From NCBI GenBank assembly GCA_034401795.1, contig JAVVLW010002751.1, positions 1 through 64,000 on the forward strand: 64,000 bases of DNA. Direction: 5' to 3'. Position numbers and translations under genes: made by a program. Below, one piece after another: positions 22,750 through 34,381 of the stretch; the stretch's first letter is position 1; each line of letters starts with the position of its first letter. A model generated the notes under the pieces. That model had not been told where the DNA came from. It saw only the letters and a program-made list of their open reading frames with translations, and did not search any database. This stretch comes from Chaetoderma sp. LZ-2023a. Taxonomy: Eukaryota; Mollusca; Caudofoveata; Chaetodermatida; Chaetodermatidae.

Positions 22750-25387
22750 TGTGTGATTTCAATATCATTGACGTGTTACAGCACATAGACTTAATACAAA
22801 CTGATGAATTTATAACACGTATGTATCTCCGATAGGAAACTTAATTGACGGACAGGGCAACCACCAATCTATGTGTTCATAAGCCTCGGTTCCTACCCAA
22901 TGAAACGACGTCTACTGTCTGAGGCTGTCCGTGATATTGTAAAGAAACCATGGCTTTGGTGTTTCCAGTGAGAGACACATTAGAGTAAATTGCAGTAGCA
23001 TCGCCTCACTGTGCCGAAAGCACTATTATTGGCGCTATCATCTGTAGACTAGCTTTAAATATATTCTGAAATATGTCAGAAAGGTGTATGCCATTCATCT
23101 ACCTGAAGCGCCGTCCTCTTGGGCTATGTTTAGTTGGTTAACAGGTCTAATACATAAATATGCGATTATCGCGACCCGGCCATCAATAAGGTTGCTTGAA
23201 GCTGTTTCCTCACAATAAACATGTTTACTTTGAATTACGTCGGCACAATATAGAGAAAGTGGTTAATTAGTACCAATAGCGTCAGTCTTGTGCTTCGTCT
23301 CATTAAGCGTTCATACCTTACTCTGTGGGTTGCCAGTCCTGACTTAATTTAAGGAGCTAATTTGACAGACTGAGAAATAAAAATAGGATATGCTCAAGAC
23401 TGTCACGTCCCCTCTCGCATAGAGCTCTTGCAAATTGGAATCACAATCTGGGGTGCGTGTGCCAGTGGCTAAATATATATGAATACTCACCAAAAAAATA
23501 TATTAATAATGAAATACGCACAGGAGCATCCCGAGTCTTACAGAAACCGGCATACACCCGTATGGTGAGAATCATAGACATAGCTTGTGGCACATTAAAA
23601 TATGAATTAGTTACGCCCAGCGTTTGACAGAACTTCGTCTTTAGATCAAGTTCTTAGAATATGAGTATTGAAGTGTGTTTAATCCACTCCGACTGATGCC
23701 AAACGATTATTTGCTGCATAGCCATTAGAGGAAGGATCTTGGACATGTGTGAAACATTGTTTCTGAAATCTGTTGCTTCCAACCAACTGGCAGTTACATC
23801 AAAAGTATACAGCAGCATTGATCGTAAAATTAAGAAATATGGCATAAAACAGGGACCAGGATTTAGGAATCCGAGATATGGACCCATGGACTTGAAGAAC
23901 ATATTACCGAACACCTTATCACTGTCAGTAGACACATGACAAATATATGTCGATGGTTGTGTTTTGGTAAAAAGATTCATGGATTAATTAGAAAGCGTGT
24001 TATAGCCTCGTAAATCGAAAGCCAATGGTTCATGTTTTTGCAACAAATACACGAATTATCCGCAAAACAAGTAATTTTAGCACCGTTCTTACATTTCAAG
24101 ACCACATGATTAAAAGGAGCTAAACACAATGTATGTTGAATATCTAGATACGTTTTCACTGAAAGTAGTTGGAGGTACCTAGGTAAAACTTTCAGTCTGA
24201 ATATTTTTATATAGACATCATGGACTTTGATTCGGTGATGTTGAAAGCGGTATATAAATTACGTTATGCCATATGGGTTATTGCGTATTTAGTGTTACTG
24301 GTCCATAGCTATAATGGGATAGTAACAGATTTTGACACATTGAGCCTCTTAAGTGGTGATGGTAAGACGTCTACGAGTGCTATACATGGCAATTCTCACT
24401 ATCCTATTCCCACAATGCATTACTATTCTGAGAGAATGTGTGGATCAGTATATATCATTTTCAGCGAACAGCATAACTATCAATAATGCAATCCGCTTTG
24501 ACGTACACTATCAGCTTATGGACTTTGTCATTTCTGATTTTGCTGTATGATTAGCTAGCTGAGCACGTTAGATTTTGTGCTTAGACGTGTTACAGCCATA
24601 CCAGCAGTCCCATTGCAACAATACTTCTTATAATTCTGTTTGCGAACTTTGCCATTGCATCTGTAGCATTACCATATGCTGACATAATATATTTTCAACT
24701 TAGAGAATATGCCCCCGTCAACGTAAATTGTGTGTTTTATTTTGTTCGACGTTGATATTAGTTCTGCTTGAGCTAAACTACGGGTCCATATCAGGCAGAC
24801 CCGATATAAACCAATCAATGGTGCATTTATGCATTTGTCAACAGCTAACATGATGACCACTTTTCAAATTTATTTTACTTTAAAAGGTTTCTCATTTCGG
24901 AGTAGCTTTTGTGTTTAGCAGGAGCTATTATAACGAACCTACCTACATCGGTCACTTGCCGCACGTATGTTCGATGAGGCAATGCATTATGTATCTATGT
25001 CGATCGGGAGTGTATCATTTCAAGATAGGGTTTGTACAGTTCTTTCAAGTTAGGAATTGTGTTTGTCTCCAATGCTAACTTACGTTTTGTGTCTTTTGTA
25101 TTAATGGTCATATATGGAGATCGTCTTTTAAGACATTTCAATATATACAATAACTCCAAATGCTATATCTGATTCCCATTTGATAATATATAGTGTAATT
25201 TCATATTTATCAGCGATAAAATGCAACGCTGTAGAAAATCGTATCATGGATTACCTCCCTTGGATTATGGAAAGCGACCAGCGGAAGTGATGTAATAGTA
25301 GAACTTCCGCAAAAACATTACTCGAATTCAGAGTGTATTGACGTCGTCGTCTGCTTTGGGTAGATGTCGATATTTAAAAATTTAGAC
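22750..25387. other. Unassigned sequence with unrecognised small ORFs
   Basis: No repeat or family is recognised. The minus-strand frames 24,159-23,977 (60 codons; cysteine cluster CKNGAKITC..CICC) and 23,980-23,654 (108 codons) lie nearly end to end. The plus-strand frame 24,220-24,486 (88 codons) has one hydrophobic segment (WVIAYLVLLV). None has a match I can name, and chance ORFs are the simplest explanation. Confidence 0.3.
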
Positions 25388-25593
25388 ATGGATTTTGAAA
25401 TGGACAACTATCTAGAGGATATTCCCGAAGTAGAAATTGCGCAGGCTGAAGGTATTACACCTATGCTGTATTTATATGAGCCGGTCAGACAGGCGAACGC
25501 GGAAGCTGAACCTGAATCGGATTTTTAAAGCTCATCAGCAGCAACAAGCAGTGAAGACGAGCTATTAGAGGCAGTTCCTGATGTCGGTGAATG
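25388..25593 (+). pseudogene. P2X7-like relic, exon 1
   Basis: Acidic N-terminal exon with one in-frame TAA at 25,526-25,528 (after PESDF; SSSAATSSEDE follows in frame). It ends at a consensus donor, phase 2. Confidence 0.5.
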
Positions 25594-25734
25594 GTAAGCT
25601 ATACTGTTTAAATCATCTAATGTCCAAACGCCGGTTACACAGTCAATAGAAACATGCAGATATGTGTTAGTTTTTATATCTAAAAAGACACTCCTGTGAT
25701 CGATCTCACCACACGTCCACATGACTTGGAATTT

Positions 25735-26150
25735 TTGTCAAGCCACCCACAACCACATATCCCACTAGAGTGAAGCATTTATGCAAGCGTTGGGTAGATA
25801 CACCATCAATGCAAGTCTTATAGGCTATTATTTATTTTAAGATGATAGTCTGTGTTTTACACAAACTCAAAGGCCCAGCCCGCCCCTCCCCAACCCCCCT
25901 TTATGTAAATGTTTATGTCATAAGTCATGTCTCCACACGTAATTTGTTTAAATGTATTGTATCATACTCTATGTCCTTTGTAATATAAAATATCCATGTA
26001 GATGTATATAAATGTTGTATGTATAAACATAATATTATAAATTTATGTTATATGTCAAGGGTCCACCGCATCATAGGCCTTGCCTTTGGTGAATGTCTGT
26101 ATTGAATTGTTGAATTATTTACCGATATGGAAATAAAGAATCTTGAATCC
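25735..26150 (+). repeat. Possible retroelement 3' end inside the P2X7-like intron
   Basis: Non-coding AT-rich sequence ending 'aaataaagaatcttgaatc' (about 26,132-26,150), an AATAAA signal in the setting usual for LINE or transcript 3' ends. No coding part is attached, so the source is uncertain. Confidence 0.3.
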
Positions 26151-26679
26151 TATGTCTATTACTCACTGGTCAGTGAATGGCTACAGGAGCTGAAAAATTA
26201 CAATACCAACACAGCTACAGAGGCAATTACAAGCCAAGGGCTTATGCTCGTAAAATGATGATGATTGACAGGTTGTAGACTTCATCAAGCAATAAGAGTC
26301 ATATCATTCTGATTTCATGAACAAACTAGATATCTACTTCAAATAACTTTTGAATGGGACTGAGCAAGCCTTATTATACCACAAGCATGTTGGAAACATG
26401 TATAGCTTTCATACATAGTGTACACTTCTCGCTCACATACACTCTATTTGTAACCAATGCCACTACATATTTGTCAAGAAATGTACAGCATGGGTTAACA
26501 CAGTTTCAAAATCCTGCATCTACAGCCATAATATAGTCAATGGGCAGATACTGCAACTAATGTACACATCTGAGTAAGGCTGGTGATTTTACATGCCTGA
26601 CAGACTCCAGGATGTTTCATAGAGGCTTACAATTTTATCCTTTTGAAAAAATGATGGTGCTATTCCAAACACCTGCATC

Positions 26680-26850
26680 CATCAGTCTGTCTCCACCTGG
26701 CTATCTTCTCCAAAACAGTTTGGTGGAATTCAATCAAATTTGCAATGTGAGTTACCCATAAGATGGGTGATTGCAAGACCACAGCTACATTATGCTCCGT
26801 CCCAGTATGGGGTGGGTGGGGTTGGATTACGTGTTTTACAGGCCCTAGGG
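26680..26850 (+). repeat. Single unit of the 148-bp repeat
   Basis: 'ctatcttctccaaaacagtt', 'ggaattcaatcaaatttgca', 'gtgagttacccataag' and a 'ggggtgggtggggt' block match the array at 19.5-20.8 kb. Confidence 0.7.
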
Positions 26851-26969
26851 ACATGCTGGCCATAAAATTTAAAGAATTTGGATAACCTAGATATAGTTTA
26901 CCTGATTTAAGCCCAGTAACCTATCATATTAGTAAATTATTGCTTCACCAAGAAAGTCTCTACATGTAT

Positions 26970-27145
26970 CATCTCAATTTCAGGGTAATCATACAGGAAA
27001 GCTGTTGGATATTTTGAAAATAGTTTGATTGGAAGAGATTGCTTCCCAAAGCATGCAGCAATGACTTTCCGTCAAATTATTTTTAAAATATTCAATAGAA
27101 TATAAGTGGTTATAAATTATGCATAAGTAACATGTTTTGTATCTG
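26970..27145. repeat. Dispersed repeat (21.06-kb family)
   Basis: 'attttgaaaatagtttgatt', 'gcagcaatgac' and 'tttttaaaatattcaataga' repeat the order of the copy at 21.06 kb. Confidence 0.5.
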
Positions 27146-27429
27146 GTCACTACCCGTGAAAGTGTGAATGTAGCATTTTAATTACACGTTGTCTTGATTG
27201 ACTTTGTTTATGGGTTATCTGCTCAACATTATGGTCAACGAAAAATCATTCATCGTGATTTCAATTCAGGTAACCTTCAGACGAATAATCATTTCTTTTA
27301 CCTCAAATTGTATGGGTCATCAAAATCAAATATTCAGTCACATTGACAATGTTGACCCAGTGTTATAGCCAAACTAGAAGGTGGGTAGTGTTCCTAATGG
27401 ATAATCAGGTCCTGGGCTGAGGCCGAAAG

Positions 27430-27625
27430 TCAACGTTGGCAGAACTCAACCAAACTTGTTTCAGTGATTGCAGATTGTGAGACAAATTCAGACAATGTTT
27501 ACATTAGCCTCCACACTTAGATGGATGGTGTTGTGGGGTCGAGGGCAGAACATCAAAGTTGACGGAATTGAACTGAATTTCGTATATGAGTTAGTCATCT
27601 CAAAACATGCTGTAATTAAATCATT
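27430..27625 (+). repeat. Diverged units of the 148-bp repeat
   Basis: 'agaactcaaccaaacttgtt' near 27,442 and 'gaattgaactgaatttcgta' near 27,565 are weak matches to the array units. Confidence 0.45.
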
Positions 27626-27689
27626 ATGGTTAGACATTGCTAACCCTTTCACCAACAAATCACAGAATAAGTAAATTCTTTATGATGTA

Positions 27690-27840
27690 AAACTTTTCTG
27701 TTGAATAGTTTGGAATTACTTTGACTAATGCAGCAACGCCTTCCAGTAAAATTAATTACAAAATGTTCAACATTTTTCTTGTATGGTTGCCTTGACAATG
27801 AAATAGCAGGAATTCATCGATGAAAGGGTTAAAGAGGGGA
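27690..27840. repeat. Dispersed repeat (21.06-kb family)
   Basis: 'tttggaattactttgactaa', 'gcagcaacgcc' and 'aattacaaaatgttcaac' match the family order, ending in 'aagggttaaa'. It abuts the P2X7-like exon 2 region. Confidence 0.45.
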
Positions 27841-27896
27841 ATAATCTTTGATCAGGTGGTATATTTATAGATATTCTTTGGTATGATTTCTTTCAC

Positions 27897-28248
27897 GTGT
27901 GTTTGCAATAACTGCGTGAACATGACAACACACCGTGAATCCAAATGTTGCCGTAATAAAAATGTGGTTGATGGGAACGTGGACGCTGCTAATTTGAGCT
28001 GCATTACAGAACACGAAGGCTTTATTGTCAATTGTTAGAATATACATGTGTTGGAGACGTCATATTATGACTATGTCCTCAATACTGGGCCATTAGATGA
28101 AGATCAGCTCATACACGAACTTTACAGATATCTCGCATATTGCCTCCTTGGTAAAGGCACTCGGAAGGTTATTCCTTCATGTGCAGTAACGGCCATACGG
28201 GATCAATTCCCTTCTGAAGAATATTGTGGCTTTCAATACCCTCAATAG
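27897..28248 (+). pseudogene. P2X7-like relic, exon 2
   Basis: Carries the conserved cysteines (CVCNNC, KCC) and the RKVIPSCAVTAIRDQFPS signature, ending at TAG. One in-frame TAG lies at 28,036-28,038. The preceding polypyrimidine stretch 'gatttctttcac' ends in AC, not AG. Confidence 0.65.
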
Positions 28249-28344
28249 ATTTAATATTCATGGATGAGCTGATCTTCCTCTATTGGCAAACTCTGATGTA
28301 CATGTAAGATATGCAATGACAACTGTGTGAAAACATTCATATTC

Positions 28345-29815
28345 ATTTTTATGTACAAAATATGCTCAGTAGTACTTCCTTGAGTGTAAATAAAAACTGT
28401 GATACGAATCCTTGGCTAGTGGCTCTCTATTTGCCGGCCAAGAGAAGAGGATTTTTGGTAAATGAGCCAGTCATTCAAGTAGTAAATTTTCAAAAATCGC
28501 CTCCTTGGCATGCAAATGGACATTCACAATTCAGATTTTCATCACAAATCGTGGCCAATAGAGGGCGAACGCCAATGTCATATACATAATATTAACAATT
28601 CATACTGACTGTAAGTAAAAACTGTAATACCACTTCGTGGTTAGTGAATCTCTATTTGCCGTCAAGAGAAAATTTTTTAAAATTTACCACCTGAAGGACT
28701 GACTTGGTAAATGAGCCAGTCATTCAAGTAGTAAATAAAAAAAATTGAAAACGAATTTTGAAAATTTACCACCTGAAGGACTGACTTGGTAAATGAGCCA
28801 GTCATTCAAGTAGTAAATAACAAAAATTGAAAACGAATTTTGAAAATTTACCACCTGACTGACTGACTCTGTAAATGAGCCAGTCATTCAAGTAGTAAAT
28901 AAAAAAAAATTGTCTCCTTGGCGTGCAAATGGACATTCACGAATCGTGGCCGATAGAGGGCGAACTCTGATGTCATATACATAATATTAATAATTCATAC
29001 TCATTTTTATGTACAAAATATGCTCACTAGTACTTCTTCGACTGTAAGTAAAAACTGATGCGAAACCGTGGCTAGTCAATCTCTATTTGCCAGCCAAGAG
29101 AAGACAGATTTTGAAAATTTACCACCTGACTGACTGACTCTGTAAATGAGCCAGTCATTCAAGTAGTAAATTTTCAAAAATTGTCTCCTTGGCATGCAAA
29201 TGGACATTCACGAATCAACGTTCAGATTTTCATCCCAAATCGTGGCCAATAGATGGCGAACTCTGATGTCATATACAGATTATCAATAATTTATACTCAT
29301 TTTTATGTACAAAATATGCTCACTAGTACTTCCTTGACTGTAAGTAAAACTGTAATACCACTTCATGGCTAGTGAATCTCTATTTGCCGAGAAGCGGTAA
29401 TTTTAGAAAATTTACCACCTGAATGACTGACTCGGTAAATGAGCCAGTCATTCAAGTAGTAAATTTTCTAGAATCGTCTCCTTGGCATGCAAATGGACAT
29501 TCACGATTCAGATTTTCATCACAAATCGTGGCCAATAGAGGGCGAACTCTGATGTCATATACATAATATTAATAATTCATACTCATTTTTATGTACAAAA
29601 TGTGCTCACTAGTACTGCCTTGACTGTAAGTAAAAACTGATACGAAACGTTGGCTAGTGAATCTCTATTTGCCAGCAAAGAGAAGACCAACAAATTACCA
29701 CCTAAATGACTGACTCGGCAAATGAGCCAGTTATTCAAGTAGCAATTCTTTAAAGAGTGTCTTCTTGGCCTGCATATGGACATTCACTAAGCAAAATGTG
29801 TGGCATGGACAGATT
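28345..29815. repeat. Satellite of about 290-bp monomers centred on a palindrome
   Basis: Monomer starts ('ttttatgtacaaaatatgct') lie at about 28,349, 29,007, 29,303 and 29,589, so clean monomers are about 286-296 bp. Each holds 'ctatttgccggccaagagaa', a palindromic core ('aaatttaccacctgaatgac' against 'gtcattcaagtagtaaattt'), 'ccttggcatgcaaatggaca', and 'cgtggccaatagagggcgaa'. One monomer is enlarged: the core is repeated three times at 28,681, 28,763 and 28,845 with an 82-bp period. Confidence 0.85.
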
Positions 29816-29886
29816 GTGATTAACGATTAAATCTAGCAACATGAGATTTTACAATAACATCTTTACACATATGATCATGTCGATAG

Positions 29887-30086
29887 TCACGTACAGGACT
29901 CGCGGTATGACCAGCGAACGAAAAGAAGAAGAAGAAGATCTTTACTCAAATGAGGTTTTATTGGTGTACTTTGTGCAAGCGGAACTGGTCGTATAGGTTC
30001 TAATTCCCGTGCTGCATTAGCTTTTGAGTAGCTTTTGTTGACGTCCCTCCGTTCGAGTACCTCACTGATCAGTTTGTCTACATAGT
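29887..30086 (-). pseudogene. Transposase-like gene, exon 6 (last)
   Basis: Acceptor TTATTCCCAG|AC. It encodes DYVDKLISEVLERRDV and a tail to TGA at 29,889-29,887. No AATAAA was seen in the next 100 bases, and the satellite begins about 70 bp downstream, so the original 3' end may have been replaced. Confidence 0.7.
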
Positions 30087-30149
30087 CTGGGAATAAAGGC
30101 ACACAGATTATTCAGTCTTAACCCTTTAATCGATAAATTCCCGATATCT

Positions 30150-30270
30150 AATTTACAAGGCAACCATCCTTGAAAACTTCAATGTTTTGAAAATAATTTG
30201 ACTGGATGCCATTAATTTCAAAATATTCACTAGAATAAGCTATACATAGTAAGGAATTTACTCGTTCATG
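30150..30270. repeat. Dispersed repeat (21.06-kb family) in intron 5
   Basis: 'ttgaaaataatttgactgga', 'atttcaaaatattcactaga' match the family. Intron 5 is 30,087-30,820. Confidence 0.5.
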
Positions 30271-30820
30271 AATTTGATGGGGAAAGGGTTGTCCCATCTA
30301 TAGGTTTGCTATCCTTCTGTCTGATGGAGACATTCTTACAGGCTTTATAATTCTTGAAAATGGAGTATTTGACAATTCCATAAAATTATGTGCTGTTTGG
30401 TCTATGAAATGAGCAGATTTCCAGTTTTCTGGATTTTTGTGCCACGCAGGAGACCGTGTCTTACATGTATTACAAATAATTAAAGTGTTGAACTCACTGA
30501 TATATACATGTATATAAATGTCATGAAACATGTAAGTACATATAGCAGAAATTCAGGTTAACAGGATATGATATTGTCTGCTTAACCTCACACCAACTGA
30601 CTAATTTCATGGTACACAATAAATTACCACTTACATGTACATAATATCACTTAAATGTACACATGAACCAACATGAGCATGATTTATATTGCCACATAAA
30701 TAATAATTTAACATTATTAGATGACAATTATTTTCGGGTAGGTACATTCAGAATCATCCATCTTAAAGACAATAACTACTTAGCGTAAAATTTCTTATAA
30801 ATACATTAAGCTATCCTTAC

Positions 30821-30969
30821 CGAACGTCTGTCCTGTCTTGATCTCTTTAGCTACTCCTTCTCCTTTCCTGCCCTTTGGAAATGAAATAGTATATTGTGGC
30901 TTTCCTTCTTTTGTAACAGCCTGAGATCTGCGGGTATTCTCATTGAAATGGAGAGCAGCCAAATATAAC
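30821..30969 (-). pseudogene. Transposase-like gene, exon 5
   Basis: Acceptor ATTTCAG|GTT and donor TTCG|GTAAGG. It is open throughout: LYLAALHFNENTRRSQAVTK, EGKPQYTISFPKGRKGEG, ending GQTFG across the splice. Confidence 0.78.
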
Positions 30970-31775
30970 CTGAAATATGGGATAGCTTGTAAGTGCAGAC
31001 AAGATGTTGACAATACAATCAGAGTTTGCAGAGCCTCACCATCCCAGTTTTGTCACTAAAAGGTCAGGGCTTTGGATTACCCCTTAGCTATGACTTTACA
31101 AGTCATGCCCAAATGAAATCTGCCCATGTTAGTGAGCCCAAATTAAAATCCTACTGGCTGCTTTGAACACTAATTAACTGATTTACTCAATTAAATACTC
31201 AGAGATGGATGCTGTGACATTTTATGGCCATTCAGAGGTCTTATAATTCTATTAAAACTAAAATGGCTCAAAATCAATCTCTCAGATTTCTAAATTCTCT
31301 AGTTTCTATGAGCATTGATGGATCCCGGAACAGATACATGTGGGTGGTGTGCCAAAATGAGGTAAATCTAAAGCCCTGAAAGTATTCAGATTTTCCGAAT
31401 TCTTTTATTTACATATTTTGGATAACCATGTTACATAAATGGTATATGTCCAGGACACAAAGATTGGTAGCTTTGAATTGTACATGTTTGTCTACACATA
31501 TTTGTATAACATACCATTGACTATCAATGTAATTTTGATATTTTTGTAACTCAATTTAGTAGGCAGCCTGAGCTTATTTTTAATTAATGTTTATCGCTGA
31601 ATGACTATGCAAGAGACTATTTCTAACATCTGTTTATCAGTAGAGCAATTTGGAAAAATGTTCCTGCCCTTCCATTGTTGTAACTTTGTCTAAAATATTA
31701 TGCCATTAAATCTTACTCAAATGATTCACAAAATATTCAGCAGCATCCCTGCTTAGTTTGTTTGAAAAAACTTAC

Positions 31776-31948
31776 CATGCCTCCATTTGAGCATGGAAGT
31801 AGTGAACAAACTTTGATGCAAAACAACAAATCAACTTGTGAAATGACTCTAGTGCATCGGTTTGTTCAGCAGGAGACAATTGCTTTATGTCTTTCACTAG
31901 CATTCCACCTTTCACAACTGCCTCCAGTTCTGAGTAAGGTTTGAAACC
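31776..31948 (-). pseudogene. Transposase-like gene, exon 4
   Basis: Acceptor TTTCACAG|GT and donor CATG|GTAAGT. It is fully open: GFKPYSELEAVVKGGMLVKD, IKQLSPAEQTDALESFHKLI, CCFASKFVHYFHAQMEA. Includes the Glu proposed as third catalytic residue. Confidence 0.78.
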
Positions 31949-32270
31949 TGTGAAATGTTAACGAACATTGTTAAACATTTTAAATCGGAGAAAAATGCAC
32001 CATCTACAAAGATTATTAGACAATTAGATTATTATCACAAGGTAAAGTGGAAAAAAAAATTAGTGCACAAATTTTAATTTAGTCACCGTCATCTTTGAGA
32101 CCAAAATCATAACACGTTTTTTCATACCTTGAATTTTATAGCGTGTCAAACCCCATGACTAATTTGTCAAATTCTTACAACTTAATACAGACTTATTTTT
32201 TGCATATTTATTGAGGTATAATTCCTGTTAGTGATCTTAATTTATCACGTAAGTGTGTTATTTAGCATAC

Positions 32271-32481
32271 CTTTCTTCATCCAGTCACGATCATCAAGTT
32301 GCTCATGTTCACATCTTTCAAATCTGTGATTTAAGATTGAAAGCCACTTCTGTTTAACAAGCTCGCCATCCCCATTGCTGCTAGCAGCACACCAATACAA
32401 GTGATTGCTCAGCGACATAGCCCAAGCCGTTCACCTTTTCACAGCCCTTCTTTTTGCCTGCACTCTCCAGCTTCTTATAAA
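32271..32481 (-). pseudogene. Transposase-like gene, exon 3
   Basis: Acceptor CAATGAG|TT and donor AAAG|GTATGC. It encodes KKLESAGKKKGCEK, then after a frameshift near 32,425-32,436 TAWAMSLSNHLYWCAAS and RFERCEHEQLDDRDWMKK. Confidence 0.7.
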
Positions 32482-32639
32482 CTCATTGAGTACAGAAAAC
32501 ACATGATTTTACATGGATAATTGGACAAGAATCTAAATATGCATATTGCCAATATTTAGTACAGTTCTGGTATGACAATGAAACAATTATTTTCAGTCAA
32601 ATTGTTCCCAAAATAGTCTTCAAGTGATTTCTCTACACT

Positions 32640-32925
32640 GTCAAAAATGTCCATGACCTCCAAGAATTAATATCTTGGAGATTTGTGCTCTGCAAAATGT
32701 TGGAATATTGCCTCTTGCAACATCCAAGCTGCAGCATTGTTTTGATAAGATGTTGTCATAATTTTATTGCATCGAGGTGATTTATGACAACAATTCTTTT
32801 TATTTTCCATATTACTATTTTCCATGACTTATGATAAAAAAACCCACAGATTTTCCATGACTTTCCAGGCATGGAATTTAAATTTTCAAATTCCATGACT
32901 CCAAGATGTGCATGACGAGTACGAA
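32640..32925. repeat. 'ttccatgactttcc' repeat segment in intron 2
   Basis: 'ccatgac' motifs recur in 'tttccatgactttccaggca' and 'aaattccatgactccaagat'. This is a common short interspersed motif in animal genomes. Intron 2 is 32,482-33,346. Confidence 0.4.
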
Positions 32926-33346
32926 CCCAGATAATAAACAACATCCTTATCATGATTCCTCATACACTAAACGTATATAGGCAATGCTGCTGTCATGACG
33001 GTATTGACCACAGTGACACTACTAAACATATCATTAAAATAGGTTTATAAAATATATTCATGCATTTTTTTCCTGGGGGGGGGGGGGCAAAGTGCTCTTG
33101 TAGGGGCATTTCTCTTTTCACCCTGTCCTCCCACAGTGTCCCTATAGAACACTATGTAGACCATTATAGAATGACAAACTTCTATTTTACACAGGTGTCG
33201 CATGCCCTTTATATGGTGAGGAGATAAATTGATTTCTTCATTTCACGCCTAATAAAAGTCCCCTATATATGAAGGTGTTTTATAGCAGGTTTTACTATAT
33301 AAACTTAGGTGAAGTATAGTTAGTGATGGTGACATAGAGTTAATAC

Positions 33347-33536
33347 CTTTCGCTACATGCCATACATCAAACCAGTGTCTGATTTCTGGATGATGAAGCC
33401 GCATGAAATTTTTTACAGAGCTGTGGCGATCTGTAACAAAGTCTGTAATTTGGAGTTCAGCAGCAGTTGTCAAGAAATCCAGTGATCGCTTCAGACCATC
33501 CAGTTCCATGGCATTGGAATTTACAACTTCATTACT
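33347..33536 (-). pseudogene. Transposase-like gene, exon 2
   Basis: Acceptor TTTCAG|AGT and donor AAAG|GTATTA. It encodes SNEV, MELDGLKRSLDFL, FVTDRHSSVKNFMRLHHPEI and FDVWHVAK, all open. The second proposed catalytic Asp is in TDRH. It ends in phase 1. Confidence 0.75.
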
Positions 33537-33789
33537 CTGAAATTATAGTCAAATAGTTATAACTAATAAGTACTGCATTTTACTTTTATACATCTTGTTT
33601 TTCAAAATTAAATGTCCCTTATAAAATTTCCAATATAAATGTCATGCTTTCCTAACACACAACTACATAATATGTTATCAGGCTTCATCTTACCATTATA
33701 TAGCGATACACTGGTCAAGATGGCCAATGTAGTGATATTAAATAATTTGCATGTCAAGAACATTATTTGTGAAAACTTAATCATGCTAT

Positions 33790-34240
33790 GACTTCCAGGC
33801 ATGCTAAACAAGAGGCCCAAGGGCCTATAGCACTCATCTGGACCATTGGCATTTGAACCATTTGCATTTAAATATGGATGATAGATGATTTTCAGAAAAT
33901 TCAAGATGGCCACCATAAAATTTCGACAAATCCAGATTCTTGTTTAATATGTTGAAGCCTACCGTCATAGGATCGGTCCACCCAAGTTTTGTTGAACCTG
34001 GGCCATTGGTTCCGGAGTGGCGTTTAAATCGTTTCGGAAATTTTTCAGAAAATCAACGATGGCTGCCAAAACATTGACCTACATTGTTTCAAAATTTTGA
34101 CTAGAATTTCTAGAGGCTACTACAATAGGATCCAGCCAACCAAATTTGCTTGAAATTTCCCAAGCGCTTAATGAGGAGTAGCATTTTATACGAATTCCCA
34201 TTTTTCGGAAAATCCAAGATGGCCACCCAAAAAAATCAAG
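33790..34240. repeat. Tandem repeat of about 155 bp, 3 copies, in intron 1
   Basis: Each unit contains 'ccattgg' or similar, 'ttttcagaaaatccaagatggccacc' variants and 'taggatccagccaaccaaat' variants. The 'gatggc(c/t)(a/g)cc' blocks lie at 33,904, 34,058 and 34,218. The array begins with 'acaagaggcccaagggccta' at about 33,809. Confidence 0.6.
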
Positions 34241-34381
34241 CCGTCAAAATACATACATGTGAACAGCAATTGTTATCAGGCTTCCAATACCCTTTTGTTT
34301 CAAGCTATATGCAGCCATGTCTTTATGATAAATGTGTATTGTGTCTGTACCATTCATGTATTTAAGCCCTCTATGCTTCAC

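Larger units (their letters stand above)
25388..28248 (+). pseudogene. Two-exon relic of the 'P2X7-like' C-terminal domain family
   Basis: Exon 1 (25,388-25,593) starts at an ATG and encodes an acidic N-terminus ending EAVPDVGE plus two bases of a Trp codon. The donor ATG|GTAAGC is good. Exon 2 (27,897-28,248) supplies the last Trp base and then CVCNNCVNM, ESKCC, CITEHEGF, ELYRYLAYCLLGKGTRKVIPSCAVTAIRDQFPS and GFQYPQ. These are the zinc-cysteine and C-terminal motifs of proteins widely annotated as 'P2X purinoceptor 7-like' in invertebrates and fish. The channel domain is absent, as in most of that family. It carries in-frame stops at 25,526-25,528 and 28,036-28,038, and the acceptor reads CAC instead of CAG. 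Confidence 0.6.

Noticed and set aside
28345-29815. CRISPR-like array of repeats and spacers
   Set aside because: The units are about 290 bp, entirely repetitive and palindromic, and the DNA is eukaryotic.
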